42,879 nucleotides of DNA from an uncultured Collinsella sp. (lineage in GTDB: Bacteria > Actinomycetota > Coriobacteriia > Coriobacteriales > Coriobacteriaceae): positions 1 through 42,879 of the forward strand of contig UQIQ01000009.1 in the NCBI GenBank assembly GCA_900541185.1, in the 5' to 3' direction. This document shows, piece by piece, positions 8,319 to 16,046 of the stretch. The notes beneath the pieces were generated by a model that was not told the DNA's origin, searched no databases, and saw nothing but the letters and a program-made list of their open reading frames with translations. Position 1 is the first letter of the stretch, and each line of letters begins with the position of its first letter. Both the position numbers and the translations under genes were made by a program.

Positions 8319-9218
8319 TTACAGATGGCGCTCGAGGAAGCGGAAGGCCAGGCGGATCCAGGGACGGACGGAAACCTGCTTGTCCTCGTTGTCGACCGCG
8401 GTGTTGGCGTTGCCGAGCGAAAGGCCGTGACCACCCTGGTCGAAGACGTGCATCTCGCATGCAACGCCCTCCTCGGCCATGCGCTGCGCAAACGGGTAGA
8501 CCTGCGCGATCGGCGCCGTCTTGTCGTCGGACACGCCCCATACAAAGGTCGGTGGCATCTGACGCGAAACATGCGTGGTGGGGCAGATGTCGGCCAGATG
8601 CTCGTCAGTTGCCTCGCCGCCCGTCACCATCGACAGGTAGTCGTTGAGCAAATCGCGCCCCGTCTTGCCGCCCGTCTTGGGCACACGCAAGTCAATGCGC
8701 GGATCGCGCGTCTGCATGTCGCGCACATAGGCAAAGTCGAGCAATGGATAGCCCAGCACCACGGCATCGGGACGAATGTCGTCCGGACGCGCCCCTGCCA
8801 GGCCCGCGAAGGGACCAGTCTTCCATTGCGTTGCCAGCGAGGCACAGATCATGCCGCCCGCCGAGAATCCCACGACGCACACGCGCTTAGGATCGACATG
8901 CCACTCGTCGGCGTTGGCGCGCACCGTGGCGACAATCTTGGCAAGATCTGCCTGGGGGTGCGGAAAGCTCACGTCACCCGTAGAACTCGTGACATAGTTG
9001 AGCACAAAGGCCTGGTAGCCGCGATCCAAAAATGCAAACGCCACCGGGTCCTGCTCGTGCGGAGCGATATGCGTAAACCCGCCTCCGCCGCAGATGATCA
9101 CCGCGGGGCGGCGGCCATTCGGTTTATCGGGCAGCGGCTCGGCACCCAAGTACGTAAATGTCGCCGGATATTCCTCGGTCGGCTCCTCGCCCCACAGCGC
9201 ATGGTTCTCGACAATCAT
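8319..9218 (-). CDS. Alpha/beta-hydrolase esterase (BD-FAE/lipase-like)
   Basis: A 299-residue alpha/beta hydrolase. The oxyanion-hole motif is VIICGGGGFTHIA, the nucleophile elbow is VVGFSAGGM, the acid Asp is probably in WGVSDDKTAPI and the catalytic His is in DQGGHGLSLG. The arrangement matches small-ester deacetylases such as acetyl-xylan or feruloyl-type esterases of the BD-FAE group, acting in the cytoplasm since no signal peptide is present. The ATG at 9218 is preferred because GGGAG stands 8 nt upstream; the frame stays open for 69 more codons but that part has no ribosome site and overlaps the crr promoter region. It is transcribed divergently from crr. Substrate unknown. Confidence 0.85.
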   Translation of the reverse strand: MIVENHALWGEEPTEEYPATFTYLGAEPLPDKPNGRRPAVIICGGGGFTHIAPHEQDPVAFAFLDRGYQAFVLNYVTSSTGDVSFPHPQADLAKIVATVRANADEWHVDPKRVCVVGFSAGGMICASLATQWKTGPFAGLAGARPDDIRPDAVVLGYPLLDFAYVRDMQTRDPRIDLRVPKTGGKTGRDLLNDYLSMVTGGEATDEHLADICPTTHVSRQMPPTFVWGVSDDKTAPIAQVYPFAQRMAEEGVACEMHVFDQGGHGLSLGNANTAVDNEDKQVSVRPWIRLAFRFLERHL

Positions 9219-9344
9219 ATGTGCTCCCTTCGCGCAAATTATGCGCCCTTGTTTTTCGCCTTCAAGCGTACCCCACTTGAACCCGTGGCGCAGAAACACT
9301 CCGGCAATAAGTTTCCCTTCAACTGATATATCACATAATCCCAG

Positions 9345-9414
9345 TTCAGAGGTATCGTTGAGCAGCGTAGAATAGGGGCGTTGACCAAGCCGCGAAACAC
9401 ATGTGAAACGTTTC
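9345..9414 (+). promoter_or_regulatory. Candidate crr promoter and LacI-type operator
   Basis: TTCAGA (9345-9350) and TAGAAT (9368-9373) are separated by 17 bp. Thirty-one bp after the -10 lies the 10-bp palindrome GAAACGTTTC (9405-9414), in the context TGTGAAACGTTTCCGG, typical of LacI/GalR-family operators and close to catabolite-response elements. A downstream position would suit roadblock repression. No direct evidence of binding. Confidence 0.4.
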
Positions 9415-9461
9415 CGGCAAACCAAACGCGCGATATGCGCCTATTTAAGTTGGAGGCAACT

Positions 9462-10025
9462 ATGGGTCTGCTCGATTCGCTTAAGTCCACCTTCACCTCG
9501 ACCGGCGAGGCGTCCGTTCCGCCCGCAGCAAGCTTCGCTACCCGCGAAGGCGTCATCTACGCCCCCGTCAACGGCGTGCTCGTCAACCTGGACGAGGTTC
9601 CCGACGAGACGATCGCCTCGGGCATGCTTGGCCAGGGCTATGGCATCGAGCCCATTACCGGCACCATCTATGCGCCCGCCAACGGCCGCATCGGCGCCAC
9701 CACTGTCACCAACCACTCCATTGGCATGATCACCGAGGACGGTCTTCGCGTGTTCATTCATGTTGGCCTGGGTACCGTGGAAATGAACGGCAAGGGTTTT
9801 GCCCGCTTTGTCGAGATGGGCGATGTGGTCAAGGCAGGCCAGCCGCTCATCAGCTTCGACCGCGAGGCCATTAAGGCCGCTGGTCACGAGGACATCGTGA
9901 CCGTCATCGTCTCCGAGCTCGACCGTCTTAAGAGCATCGACCATGTCGGCGAGTCCGGAACGCTTATCGGCGGCAACCCGCTCGTCAAGCTGGGCGACCC
10001 GCTGCTGGTGGCCAAGACCAAGTAG
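9462..10025 (+). CDS. crr: PTS glucose-type EIIA component
   Basis: A 187-residue EIIA(Glc) domain protein, the cytosolic phosphocarrier that takes phosphate from HPr and passes it to an EIIBC sugar transporter. The order YAPVNGVLVNLDEVPDE, GYGIEPITGTIYAPANG, TNHSIGMIT (first active-site His) and VFIHVGLGTVEMNGKGF (phosphorylated His) is that of the whole family. The ATG at 9462 follows GGAGG; 27 further upstream codons are open but overlap the operator at 9405-9414 and lack a ribosome site. It stands alone with its own terminator, so it may serve several EIIBC permeases and also act in regulation, as in enteric bacteria and Bacillus, though that is inference. An MFS exporter and GH13 gene nearby do not form an operon with it. 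Confidence 0.93.
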   Translation: MGLLDSLKSTFTSTGEASVPPAASFATREGVIYAPVNGVLVNLDEVPDETIASGMLGQGYGIEPITGTIYAPANGRIGATTVTNHSIGMITEDGLRVFIHVGLGTVEMNGKGFARFVEMGDVVKAGQPLISFDREAIKAAGHEDIVTVIVSELDRLKSIDHVGESGTLIGGNPLVKLGDPLLVAKTK

Positions 10026-10063
10026 CCAAGTCCCGCGCCACGCAGCCAAAAGGCACCACGCCA

Positions 10064-10099
10064 AGCGCCCGCGACCATTTGGCCGCGGGCGCTTTTCGT
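10064..10099 (+). terminator. Intrinsic terminator after crr
   Basis: AGCGCCCGCG (10064-10073) pairs perfectly with CGCGGGCGCT (10084-10093), followed by TTTTCGTTT. Strong GC stem and T-tract on the plus strand. Confidence 0.88.
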
Positions 10100-10206
10100 T
10101 TGAAAAACCATCCCGCCAATGCCTTATCTGTATAGCCCAAATGAGCCGAGCTGCTAGAATATCGAACTGTATGGATAACTATCATTCAACCGTTATGGGA
10201 GGATAC

Positions 10207-11610
10207 GTGAACCGCACCAAAATCGCGCAGCTCTATACCGATGCCGAGTCGCTCGGCGGCCAGACCGTCACCGTCGCCGGCTGGGTCAAGTCCGTCCGCG
10301 ACATGAAGAACTTTGGCTTTGTTACGCTCAACGACGGCAGCTGCTTCCGCGACCTGCAGGTCGTCATGAACCGCGAGGCACTCGACAACTACGACGAGAT
10401 CGCCCATCAAAACGTCTCGGCCGCACTCATTTGCACCGGCACCGTCAAGCTGACCCCCGATGCGCCCCAGCCTTTCGAGCTTTCTGCCACCTCCATCGAG
10501 GTCGAGGGCGTCAGCGCCCCGGATTACCCGCTGCAGAAGAAGCGCGCAACCGTCGAGTTCCTGCGCACCCAGCAGCACCTGCGCCCGCGCACCAACCTGT
10601 TCCGCGCCGTGTTCCGCATCCGCTCTGTCGCGGCTGCCGCCATCCACCGCTTCTTCCAGGAGCAGGGCTTTGTCTACGTCAACACCCCCATCATCACCAC
10701 GAGTGACTGCGAGGGCGCCGGCGAGATGTTCCGCGTGACCACGCTCGACCCCAAAAATCCGCCCCTCACCGAGTCCGGCGAGGTCGACTGGAGCCAGGAC
10801 TTCTTTGGCAAGCATGCAAGCCTCACCGTGTCCGGCCAGCTCAATGCCGAGAACTTTGCCATGGCCTTTGGCGACGTGTACACCTTTGGCCCCACCTTCC
10901 GTGCCGAGAACTCCAACACCACGCGCCACGCCGCCGAGTTTTGGATGATCGAGCCCGAGATGGCCTTTGCCGACCTGAACGACTACATGGATAACGCCGA
11001 GGCCATGCTCAAGTACGTCCTCAAGGACGTTATGGCAACCTGCCCCGACGAGCTCAATATGCTCAACAAGTTTGTGGACAAGGGTCTGCTCGAGCGCCTG
11101 GACCATGTCGCCAACTCCGACTTTGCCCGCGTTACCTACACCGAGGCCGTCGAGATCCTGGAGCAGGCAGTCGCTGCTGGCCACCAGTTTGATTACCCCG
11201 TCAGCTGGGGCATCGACCTGCAGACCGAGCACGAGCGCTTCCTGACCGAGGAGCACTTTAAGCGCCCGACCTTCGTGACCGACTACCCGGCCGAGATCAA
11301 GGCGTTCTACATGCGCATGAACGAGGACGGCAAGACCGTCGCCGCCGCCGACTGCCTGGTGCCCGGTATCGGCGAGATTATCGGCGGCTCCCAGCGCGAG
11401 GAGCGCCTGGATCTGCTCGAGGCCCGCATCAAGGACCTGGGCATGAATCCCGAGCAGTACAAGTACTACCTTGACCTGCGCCGCTACGGTTCCTGCAAGC
11501 ACGCCGGCTACGGTCTGGGCTTCGAGCGCTTGGTCATGTATCTGACCGGCGTGGGCAACATCCGCGACGTCCTGCCGCACCCACGCACCGTGGGCAACGC
11601 CGACTTCTAA
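10207..11610 (+). CDS. asnS: Asparaginyl-tRNA synthetase
   Basis: A 467-residue class II aminoacyl-tRNA synthetase that charges tRNA-Asn. The N-terminal OB-fold anticodon-binding domain (VTVAGWVKSVRDMKNFGFV, LQVVMN) is followed by the catalytic core: motif 1 around AAIHRFFQEQGFVYVNTPIIT, the Asn-specific TVSGQLNAE, motif 2 FGPTFRAENSNTTRHAAEFWMIEPE and motif 3 GYGLGFERLVMYLTG. GQLNAE and the insert DPKNPPL separate it from AspRS. The GTG at 10207 is chosen because GGGAGG stands 6 nt upstream; an in-frame ATG at 10195 overlaps that site. A TAGAAT -10 box at 10155-10160 may start the message. Single-gene unit with a terminator at 11658. Confidence 0.97.
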   Translation: MNRTKIAQLYTDAESLGGQTVTVAGWVKSVRDMKNFGFVTLNDGSCFRDLQVVMNREALDNYDEIAHQNVSAALICTGTVKLTPDAPQPFELSATSIEVEGVSAPDYPLQKKRATVEFLRTQQHLRPRTNLFRAVFRIRSVAAAAIHRFFQEQGFVYVNTPIITTSDCEGAGEMFRVTTLDPKNPPLTESGEVDWSQDFFGKHASLTVSGQLNAENFAMAFGDVYTFGPTFRAENSNTTRHAAEFWMIEPEMAFADLNDYMDNAEAMLKYVLKDVMATCPDELNMLNKFVDKGLLERLDHVANSDFARVTYTEAVEILEQAVAAGHQFDYPVSWGIDLQTEHERFLTEEHFKRPTFVTDYPAEIKAFYMRMNEDGKTVAAADCLVPGIGEIIGGSQREERLDLLEARIKDLGMNPEQYKYYLDLRRYGSCKHAGYGLGFERLVMYLTGVGNIRDVLPHPRTVGNADF

Positions 11611-11657
11611 TCGTCGGACGCTAGCTCGCGTCGCCACACGCCAACGCTCATCGCACA

Positions 11658-11693
11658 AGCGCCTCTCGACATCGGTCGAGAGACGCTTTTTTT
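11658..11693 (+). terminator. Intrinsic terminator after asnS
   Basis: CTCTCGAC and GTCGAGAG pair around the loop ATCG, with AGCG/CGCT extending the base across a bulge, followed by seven T residues ending at 11693. Confidence 0.93.
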
Positions 11694-11869
11694 CAACAGC
11701 ATCCGTCAAGCTTTTGGCAAGTTTTTGGTCAGTTGAGCAGGGCTGTTGAAAACTCGACCCGCCGTTTGCCGACGACTACCGACCGCCCAGAGCGCCCTGC
11801 GCCCCTGGGAAAGCCCCACGTCCTAGGCTCCATACCGTCGCCACCCAAAACGGAAAGGACGTGGGCACC

Positions 11870-12655
11870 ATGACCGAAGCCGCTGTTGAAACCTACGACA
11901 CCACGACTAGAGGCGCCGCCTCGATGGCAGCCTATCGCGCCGTTCGCATCCTGCAACTATTAAGCGAAAACACCGGCGAGGACAAGGCCATGCTTTCCGA
12001 TGAGTTGATCCGGCGCCTCGCCCATCCCGACGACCCCGCCCGCATGCCCATCTCGGCGGCGCGGCGCAGCATCTACACCGCCATCTCCGCGCTTCGCCAT
12101 GCCGGATACGAAATTGAGTACAAACGCGGCGTGGGCTACAAACTTCTTACCCGTCCGCTCACCGATGAAGAGATCATCCGGCTCCACGGTATGGTCATGC
12201 GCAACCGCTCCACGCCTATCGCTATCCGCAAGAGCATGGCGCAGCACTTAGTTGCCATGGCGAGTGCCGACGTTCGCGGCTACCTCGATACACCCGAACC
12301 CGTTCCAGGCGCAGGCAGCAAGGCTACCAAGGCAACACGCACGCCCATCAAGCGCATCGACACGTGCGAGCTCGTCGAGCAGGCCATCGACCACGGAACC
12401 ACGGTGAGTTTTGATATTTCGAGCGTCACGACGCGTGGCGAAACCGAAGCAGCACGGATGACACTCCGTCCCTTTGCCATCAGGCAGCGCGATGGCATCT
12501 CGTATCTGCTGGGAACGGTCTATGACGCCCGAGGTGCCGATGACACGCTGCGCACCGTAGAGATTGGCCGCATGAGAAACGTCACCACACGTCTCCTCAA
12601 CGGCAAGAAGCTCTTCGCCGCCCTCGACGAGGAGGACGACGCCTCCGTCGCATAA
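11870..12655 (+). CDS. WYL/YafY-like DNA-binding regulator
   Basis: A 261-residue protein with an N-terminal winged-helix segment (about residues 15-95: AAYRAVRILQLLSENTGEDK, then ARRSIYTAISALRHAGYEIEYKRGVGYKLL), the layout of DeoR/YafY-type HTH domains. The C-terminal half (CELVEQAIDHGTTVSFDISS, RMTLRPFAIRQRDGISYLLGTV) matches the beta-strand core of WYL domains, but the exact Trp-Tyr-Leu triplet is replaced by SYLLG. Function: a transcription factor for an unknown signal. The ATG at 11870 is chosen because AAAGGA lies 10 nt before it; an in-frame GTG at 11861 is only 1 nt from that site. It stands upstream of the ABC importer but 160 bp and a separate promoter part them. Confidence 0.7.
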   Translation: MTEAAVETYDTTTRGAASMAAYRAVRILQLLSENTGEDKAMLSDELIRRLAHPDDPARMPISAARRSIYTAISALRHAGYEIEYKRGVGYKLLTRPLTDEEIIRLHGMVMRNRSTPIAIRKSMAQHLVAMASADVRGYLDTPEPVPGAGSKATKATRTPIKRIDTCELVEQAIDHGTTVSFDISSVTTRGETEAARMTLRPFAIRQRDGISYLLGTVYDARGADDTLRTVEIGRMRNVTTRLLNGKKLFAALDEEDDASVA

Positions 12656-12724
12656 GACCCTCCGCCGCCCATTCGACTACCCGTACCGCCCATCCGATTC
12701 TGTATTAAAAAACCCGCCAGGCTG

Positions 12725-12752
12725 TTGTAAAAATGGACATCAGCGCTACTAT
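12725..12752 (+). promoter_or_regulatory. Candidate promoter of the ABC importer operon
   Basis: TTGTAA (12725-12730) and TACTAT (12747-12752) are 16 bp apart. A short hairpin, GCACT-N7-AGTGC (12763-12779), lies in the predicted leader. The leader is only about 55 nt, too short for a T-box. Confidence 0.5.
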
Positions 12753-12815
12753 AGTTCCACTTGCACTTTGTCCCAGTGCAGTGTTTCCAGCCATTTTTAT
12801 ACTGGGGGTAATGAT

Positions 12816-13796
12816 ATGAAGGACATCACCATCAGCCGCAGGAGCCTTCTGGTCTCCGCCGGCCTGCTCGCGCTCGCCCCGCTCGCCGGATGCGGCGGCA
12901 ACTCTGGTTCCGGCTCTGCTGCCGCCGGTTCCGACTACACCATCGGCGTTCTGCAGCTCACCGAGCACTCCGCACTCGATGCCGCCAACGACGGCTTTGT
13001 CAAGGCCATCAAGGAGAGCGGCCTTAAGGTCAAGATCGACCAGAAGAACGCCCAGAACGACCAGTCCACGTGTAAGTCCATTGCCGACAAGTTTGTGGGC
13101 GACAACGTCAACCTGATTTATGCCATCGCCACGCCCGCCGCGCAGGCTGCCGCCGGCGCCACGGCCGATATCCCCATCGTGGGCTGCGCCATCACCGACT
13201 ACGCCGCCTCCGGCCTGGTCCAGGACAACGACAAGCCCGGCACCAACGTCACGGGCGCTTCCGACCTCACCCCGGTCGCCGAGCAGCTTGAGATGATGCA
13301 GAAGGTCCTGCCCGACGTTAAAAAGGTCGGCCTGCTCTACTGCACCGCCGAGTCCAACTCCGACGTCCAGATCAAGGCCGCCAAGAAGGAGCTCGACAAG
13401 CTGGGCCTCGAGTACACCGATTTCACCGTCTCGAGCTCCAACGAGATTCAGTCCGTCGTCGAGTCTGCCGTGGGCAAGGTCGACGCGCTGTACTCCCCCA
13501 CCGACAACACCATCGCCGCGGGCGCCTCGCAGGTGGGCCAGATCTGCAAGGAGAACAAGCTTCCCTTCGTGACTGGCGAGGAGGGCATGTGCATGGCCGG
13601 CGGCCTGTTCACCCTCTCCATCAATTACGAGGATCTGGGCTACGCCGCGGGCGAGATGGCCGTTAAGATCCTGAAGGGCGAGGCCAAGCCCGAAGACATG
13701 CCGATCAAGCACCTCTCGAGCAAGGACCTGGTCGTCGTCAAGAACGACGGAATGGCCGAGGCCCTGGGCATCGACCTTTCCGCTCTGGACGCGTAA
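12816..13796 (+). CDS. ABC transporter substrate-binding lipoprotein (TrpX/PF04392-like)
   Basis: A 326-residue lipoprotein. The signal is ISRRSLLVSAGLLALAPLAG followed by the lipobox Cys at residue 26; the twin-Arg SRRSLL suggests possible Tat export. After a Gly/Ser linker the mature part begins YTIGVLQLTEHSALDAANDGF, typical of the family of binding proteins once linked to tryptophan or other aromatic compounds, with the central FVGDNVNLIYAIATPAAQA and the late FVTGEEGMCMAGGLFTLSINYEDLGYAAGEMA. It would capture a small solute outside the membrane for the permease and ATPase encoded next. The ATG at 12816 follows GGGGGTAATGAT. The ligand is not shown by the sequence; tryptophan is the family precedent only. 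Confidence 0.88.
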   Translation: MKDITISRRSLLVSAGLLALAPLAGCGGNSGSGSAAAGSDYTIGVLQLTEHSALDAANDGFVKAIKESGLKVKIDQKNAQNDQSTCKSIADKFVGDNVNLIYAIATPAAQAAAGATADIPIVGCAITDYAASGLVQDNDKPGTNVTGASDLTPVAEQLEMMQKVLPDVKKVGLLYCTAESNSDVQIKAAKKELDKLGLEYTDFTVSSSNEIQSVVESAVGKVDALYSPTDNTIAAGASQVGQICKENKLPFVTGEEGMCMAGGLFTLSINYEDLGYAAGEMAVKILKGEAKPEDMPIKHLSSKDLVVVKNDGMAEALGIDLSALDA

Positions 13797-13999
13797 TGCC
13801 ATACGCGGCATGCGTCTAGAGCCCGTGCTCGCGCTTTAGCCGCGTTATTCAATATCTGAGCCACAGGGGCGGGCGCTGTAGACCGGCGTTCGCCCTGCTT
13901 GTTTCGGATGAGTCAAAACATCCGGCCGCAGCTCTTTTATGCATTGTTACCGCTATCATGGTGACTCACGTGTCCACCCTATCCTAGGAGGTATGAAGC

Positions 14000-14923
14000 A
14001 TGCTCATTGCATTGCAGGGCGCCGTTTCGCAGGGCGTCCTCTGGGGCATTATGGTGCTTGGCGTGTTTATCACGTTCCGCCTGCTCGACATTCCCGATAT
14101 GACCTGCGACGGCAGCTTTGCCCTCGGCGGCTGCGTCTGCGCTGTGCTCATCGTCAATAACAACGTCGACCCGCTGCTCGCCGTGCTGGCCGGTATGTGC
14201 GCCGGCGCCATCGCGGGTGCCGTCACGGGCATTTTGACCACCGTCTTTGAGATTCCCGCGATCCTCGCCGGAATCCTCACCCAGATCAGCCTGTGGTCCA
14301 TTAACCTGCGTATCATGGGCAAGTCCAATACGCCCATTCTTGCCAAGGGCACCGTGTTCTCGGCCGTCAGCAATATGACCGGTCTGCCGCAGTCCACCGT
14401 TGCCATCATCTTGGGCATCCTGCTCGCCGTGGCTATCGTTGCCATCCTGTATTGGTTCTTTGGCACCGAGATCGGCTCGGCGCTGCGCGCCACCGGCAAC
14501 AACGAGTACATGATCCGCGCTCTGGGCGTCAACACCAACTCCACCAAGATGATCGCCCTCGTGCTCTCCAACGCCCTCATCGGCCTTTCGGGCGCGCTCA
14601 TCTGCCAGAGCCAAAAGTATGCCGACATTGGTATGGGCACCGGTGCCATCGTTATCGGTCTTGCCGCCATTGTTATCGGTGAGGTGCTCGGCCGTCTGCT
14701 GCCCGGCGGCCTCACGCAGTTTAGCGTCCGTCTTGCCTCCGCCGTCTTTGGCTCCGTGGTGTACTTCCTTATCCGCGCCATCGTGCTGCAGTTGGGCATG
14801 GACGCCAACAACATGAAGTTGCTCTCCGCCGTGATCGTCGCCGTGGCCCTGTGCGTGCCCGTGGTTTGGGAGCGCTATAAGCTCCGCAGCTCCTACACGA
14901 AGGGGGATGAGGCAGATGCTTAA
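14000..14923 (+). CDS. ABC transporter permease (TrpY-like, BPD_transp_2)
   Basis: A 307-residue integral membrane permease with about eight hydrophobic segments, belonging to the branched-chain/ribose-type permease superfamily paired with TrpX-like binding proteins. Family features are the early FRLLDIPDMTCDGSFALGG, the conserved RATGNNEYMIRALGVNT loop that contacts the ATPase, and the glycine-rich GMGTGAIVIGLAAIVIGEVL helix. AGGAGG stands 8 nt before the ATG. It overlaps the ATPase gene start by 8 nt, so translation is coupled. A 200-bp gap from the binding-protein gene contains TATCAT (13954-13959), possibly an internal promoter. Confidence 0.9.
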   Translation: MLIALQGAVSQGVLWGIMVLGVFITFRLLDIPDMTCDGSFALGGCVCAVLIVNNNVDPLLAVLAGMCAGAIAGAVTGILTTVFEIPAILAGILTQISLWSINLRIMGKSNTPILAKGTVFSAVSNMTGLPQSTVAIILGILLAVAIVAILYWFFGTEIGSALRATGNNEYMIRALGVNTNSTKMIALVLSNALIGLSGALICQSQKYADIGMGTGAIVIGLAAIVIGEVLGRLLPGGLTQFSVRLASAVFGSVVYFLIRAIVLQLGMDANNMKLLSAVIVAVALCVPVVWERYKLRSSYTKGDEADA

Positions 14924-15710
14924 GCTCTCGCACGTCAAGAAGACCTTTAACAAGGGCACCGTCACCGAGAAGCGCGCGCTCACCGGCGTCGACCTCACCC
15001 TAAATGACGGCGACTTTGTAACCGTGATCGGCGGCAACGGCGCCGGCAAGTCCACGCTGCTCAACATGATCGCCGGCGTGTACCCGCTCGATTCGGGCGT
15101 TATTGAGCTCGACGGCACCGACATCTCGCGCCTGAGCGAGTCGCAGCGCGCCAAGTACCTGGGCCGCGTGTTTCAGGACCCCATGCGCGGTACCGCTGCC
15201 GACATGCAGATCGCCGAGAACCTGGCCCTCGCCAAGCGTCGCGGCCAGCGTCGCGGCCTTTCGTGGGGCGTCACCAAGGCCGAGAAAGATGAGTACGTCG
15301 AGCTGCTCAAGCGCCTGGACCTTGGTCTGGACACGCGTCTCAACGCCAAGGTCGGCCTGCTCTCGGGTGGCCAGCGCCAGGCACTCACCCTGCTGATGGC
15401 CACGCTCACCAGGCCGCGCCTGCTGCTGCTCGACGAGCACACCGCGGCCCTCGACCCCAAGACGGCCTCTAAGGTGCTTAACCTGACCGAGGAGATCGTC
15501 GACGAGAACCACCTGACCACGCTCATGGTCACGCACAACATGAACGACGCCATCCGTCTGGGCAACCGTCTGATCATGATGCACGAAGGCCACGTGATCT
15601 ACGACGTGGCGGGCAATGAGAAGAAGTCGCTCACCGTAGCCGACCTGCTGCAGAAGTTCGAGGAGGTCTCGGGCGGCGAGCTCGCCAACGACCGCATGCT
15701 GCTGAGCTAA
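14916..15710 (+). CDS. ABC transporter ATPase (TrpZ-like)
   Basis: A 264-residue nucleotide-binding subunit that powers the importer. Walker A is GGNGAGKST, the Q-loop is VFQDPMRGTAADMQIAENL, the signature is LLSGGQRQALTLLMA, Walker B is LLLLDEHTAALD and the switch His is in VTHNMNDAI. The Walker B neighbour reads EHTAAL, as in this subfamily. The ATG at 14916 is chosen because AGGGGG lies 9 nt upstream; an ATG three codons earlier abuts that site. It overlaps the permease gene by 8 nt and is followed directly by two hairpins that probably end the operon. Confidence 0.92.
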   Translation: MLKLSHVKKTFNKGTVTEKRALTGVDLTLNDGDFVTVIGGNGAGKSTLLNMIAGVYPLDSGVIELDGTDISRLSESQRAKYLGRVFQDPMRGTAADMQIAENLALAKRRGQRRGLSWGVTKAEKDEYVELLKRLDLGLDTRLNAKVGLLSGGQRQALTLLMATLTRPRLLLLDEHTAALDPKTASKVLNLTEEIVDENHLTTLMVTHNMNDAIRLGNRLIMMHEGHVIYDVAGNEKKSLTVADLLQKFEEVSGGELANDRMLLS

Positions 15711-15747
15711 AACCTGCCAAAAAGGGACAGGTTTATTTTGGTAGGTT
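15711..15747 (+). repeat. GGGACAG-loop hairpin, copy 1
   Basis: AACCTGCCAAAA (15711-15722) pairs with TTTTGGTAGGTT (15736-15747) with one mismatch, and the loop holds AGGGACAG. It begins immediately after the ABC ATPase stop codon and is followed by TTATC. Probably works as part of the operon terminator. Confidence 0.75.
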
Positions 15748-15764
15748 TTATCTGCGCAAACGTC

Positions 15765-15804
15765 AAAACCGCCGCAAAGGGACAGACGCCCTTGCGGCGG
15801 TTTT
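15765..15804 (+). terminator. GGGACAG-loop hairpin, copy 2; terminator of the ABC operon
   Basis: AAAACCGCCGCAA (15765-15777) pairs perfectly with TTGCGGCGGTTTT (15792-15804). The loop again holds GGGACAG. The T-run after the stem makes this a good intrinsic terminator. Confidence 0.8.
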
Positions 15805-15867
15805 CGCATATTATGTCGATAATCCAGCGTCAGCAGGAACTACTGGTTAAGGACTAAGGAAACTGCC

Positions 15868-16032
15868 ACGAGAAGCTCTCTTCCCCGTCTCGCCTTGACC
15901 GCCGCACTCCTTGCCGGCGTGCTCGCCGGCGCCCCAGCTTACGCCACCGCGGCCACCCCATCTCAAGTTATCGGCCCGTCCGATGTGATCGGACGGGCTT
16001 CTTGGTGGGTATCATGGTTGAACGATCATTAG
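15868..16032 (+). pseudogene. Remnant of a secreted-protein gene (signal peptide only)
   Basis: Read from an ACG at 15868 the frame gives a textbook signal peptide: basic start (TRSSLPR), hydrophobic core LALTAALLAGVLAG and the cleavage-type APAYA at its end. No ATG, GTG or TTG opens it, yet AAGGA lies just upstream where a ribosome site would be, so the ACG may be a lost ATG. After about 35 codons the frame runs into an 11-bp terminator hairpin and stops at 16030-16032. The simplest reading is a secreted-protein gene whose body was deleted, leaving its signal sequence joined to its terminator. Confidence 0.4.
15974..15998 (+). terminator. Intrinsic terminator at the end of the remnant gene
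   Basis: GCCCGTCCGAT (15974-15984) and ATCGGACGGGC (15988-15998) form an 11-bp perfect stem with loop GTG, followed by TTCTT. Confidence 0.75.
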
Positions 16033-16046
16033 GAGGTTTTCCCTAC

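Noticed and set aside
10186..11709. Minus-strand open frame of 507 codons
   Set aside because: Antisense shadow of asnS, low-complexity Leu/Val/Gly/Asp composition.
12653..12815. Tryptophan T-box riboswitch before the TrpX-like operon
   Set aside because: The leader after the likely promoter is about 55 nt and has no T-box core or specifier structure.
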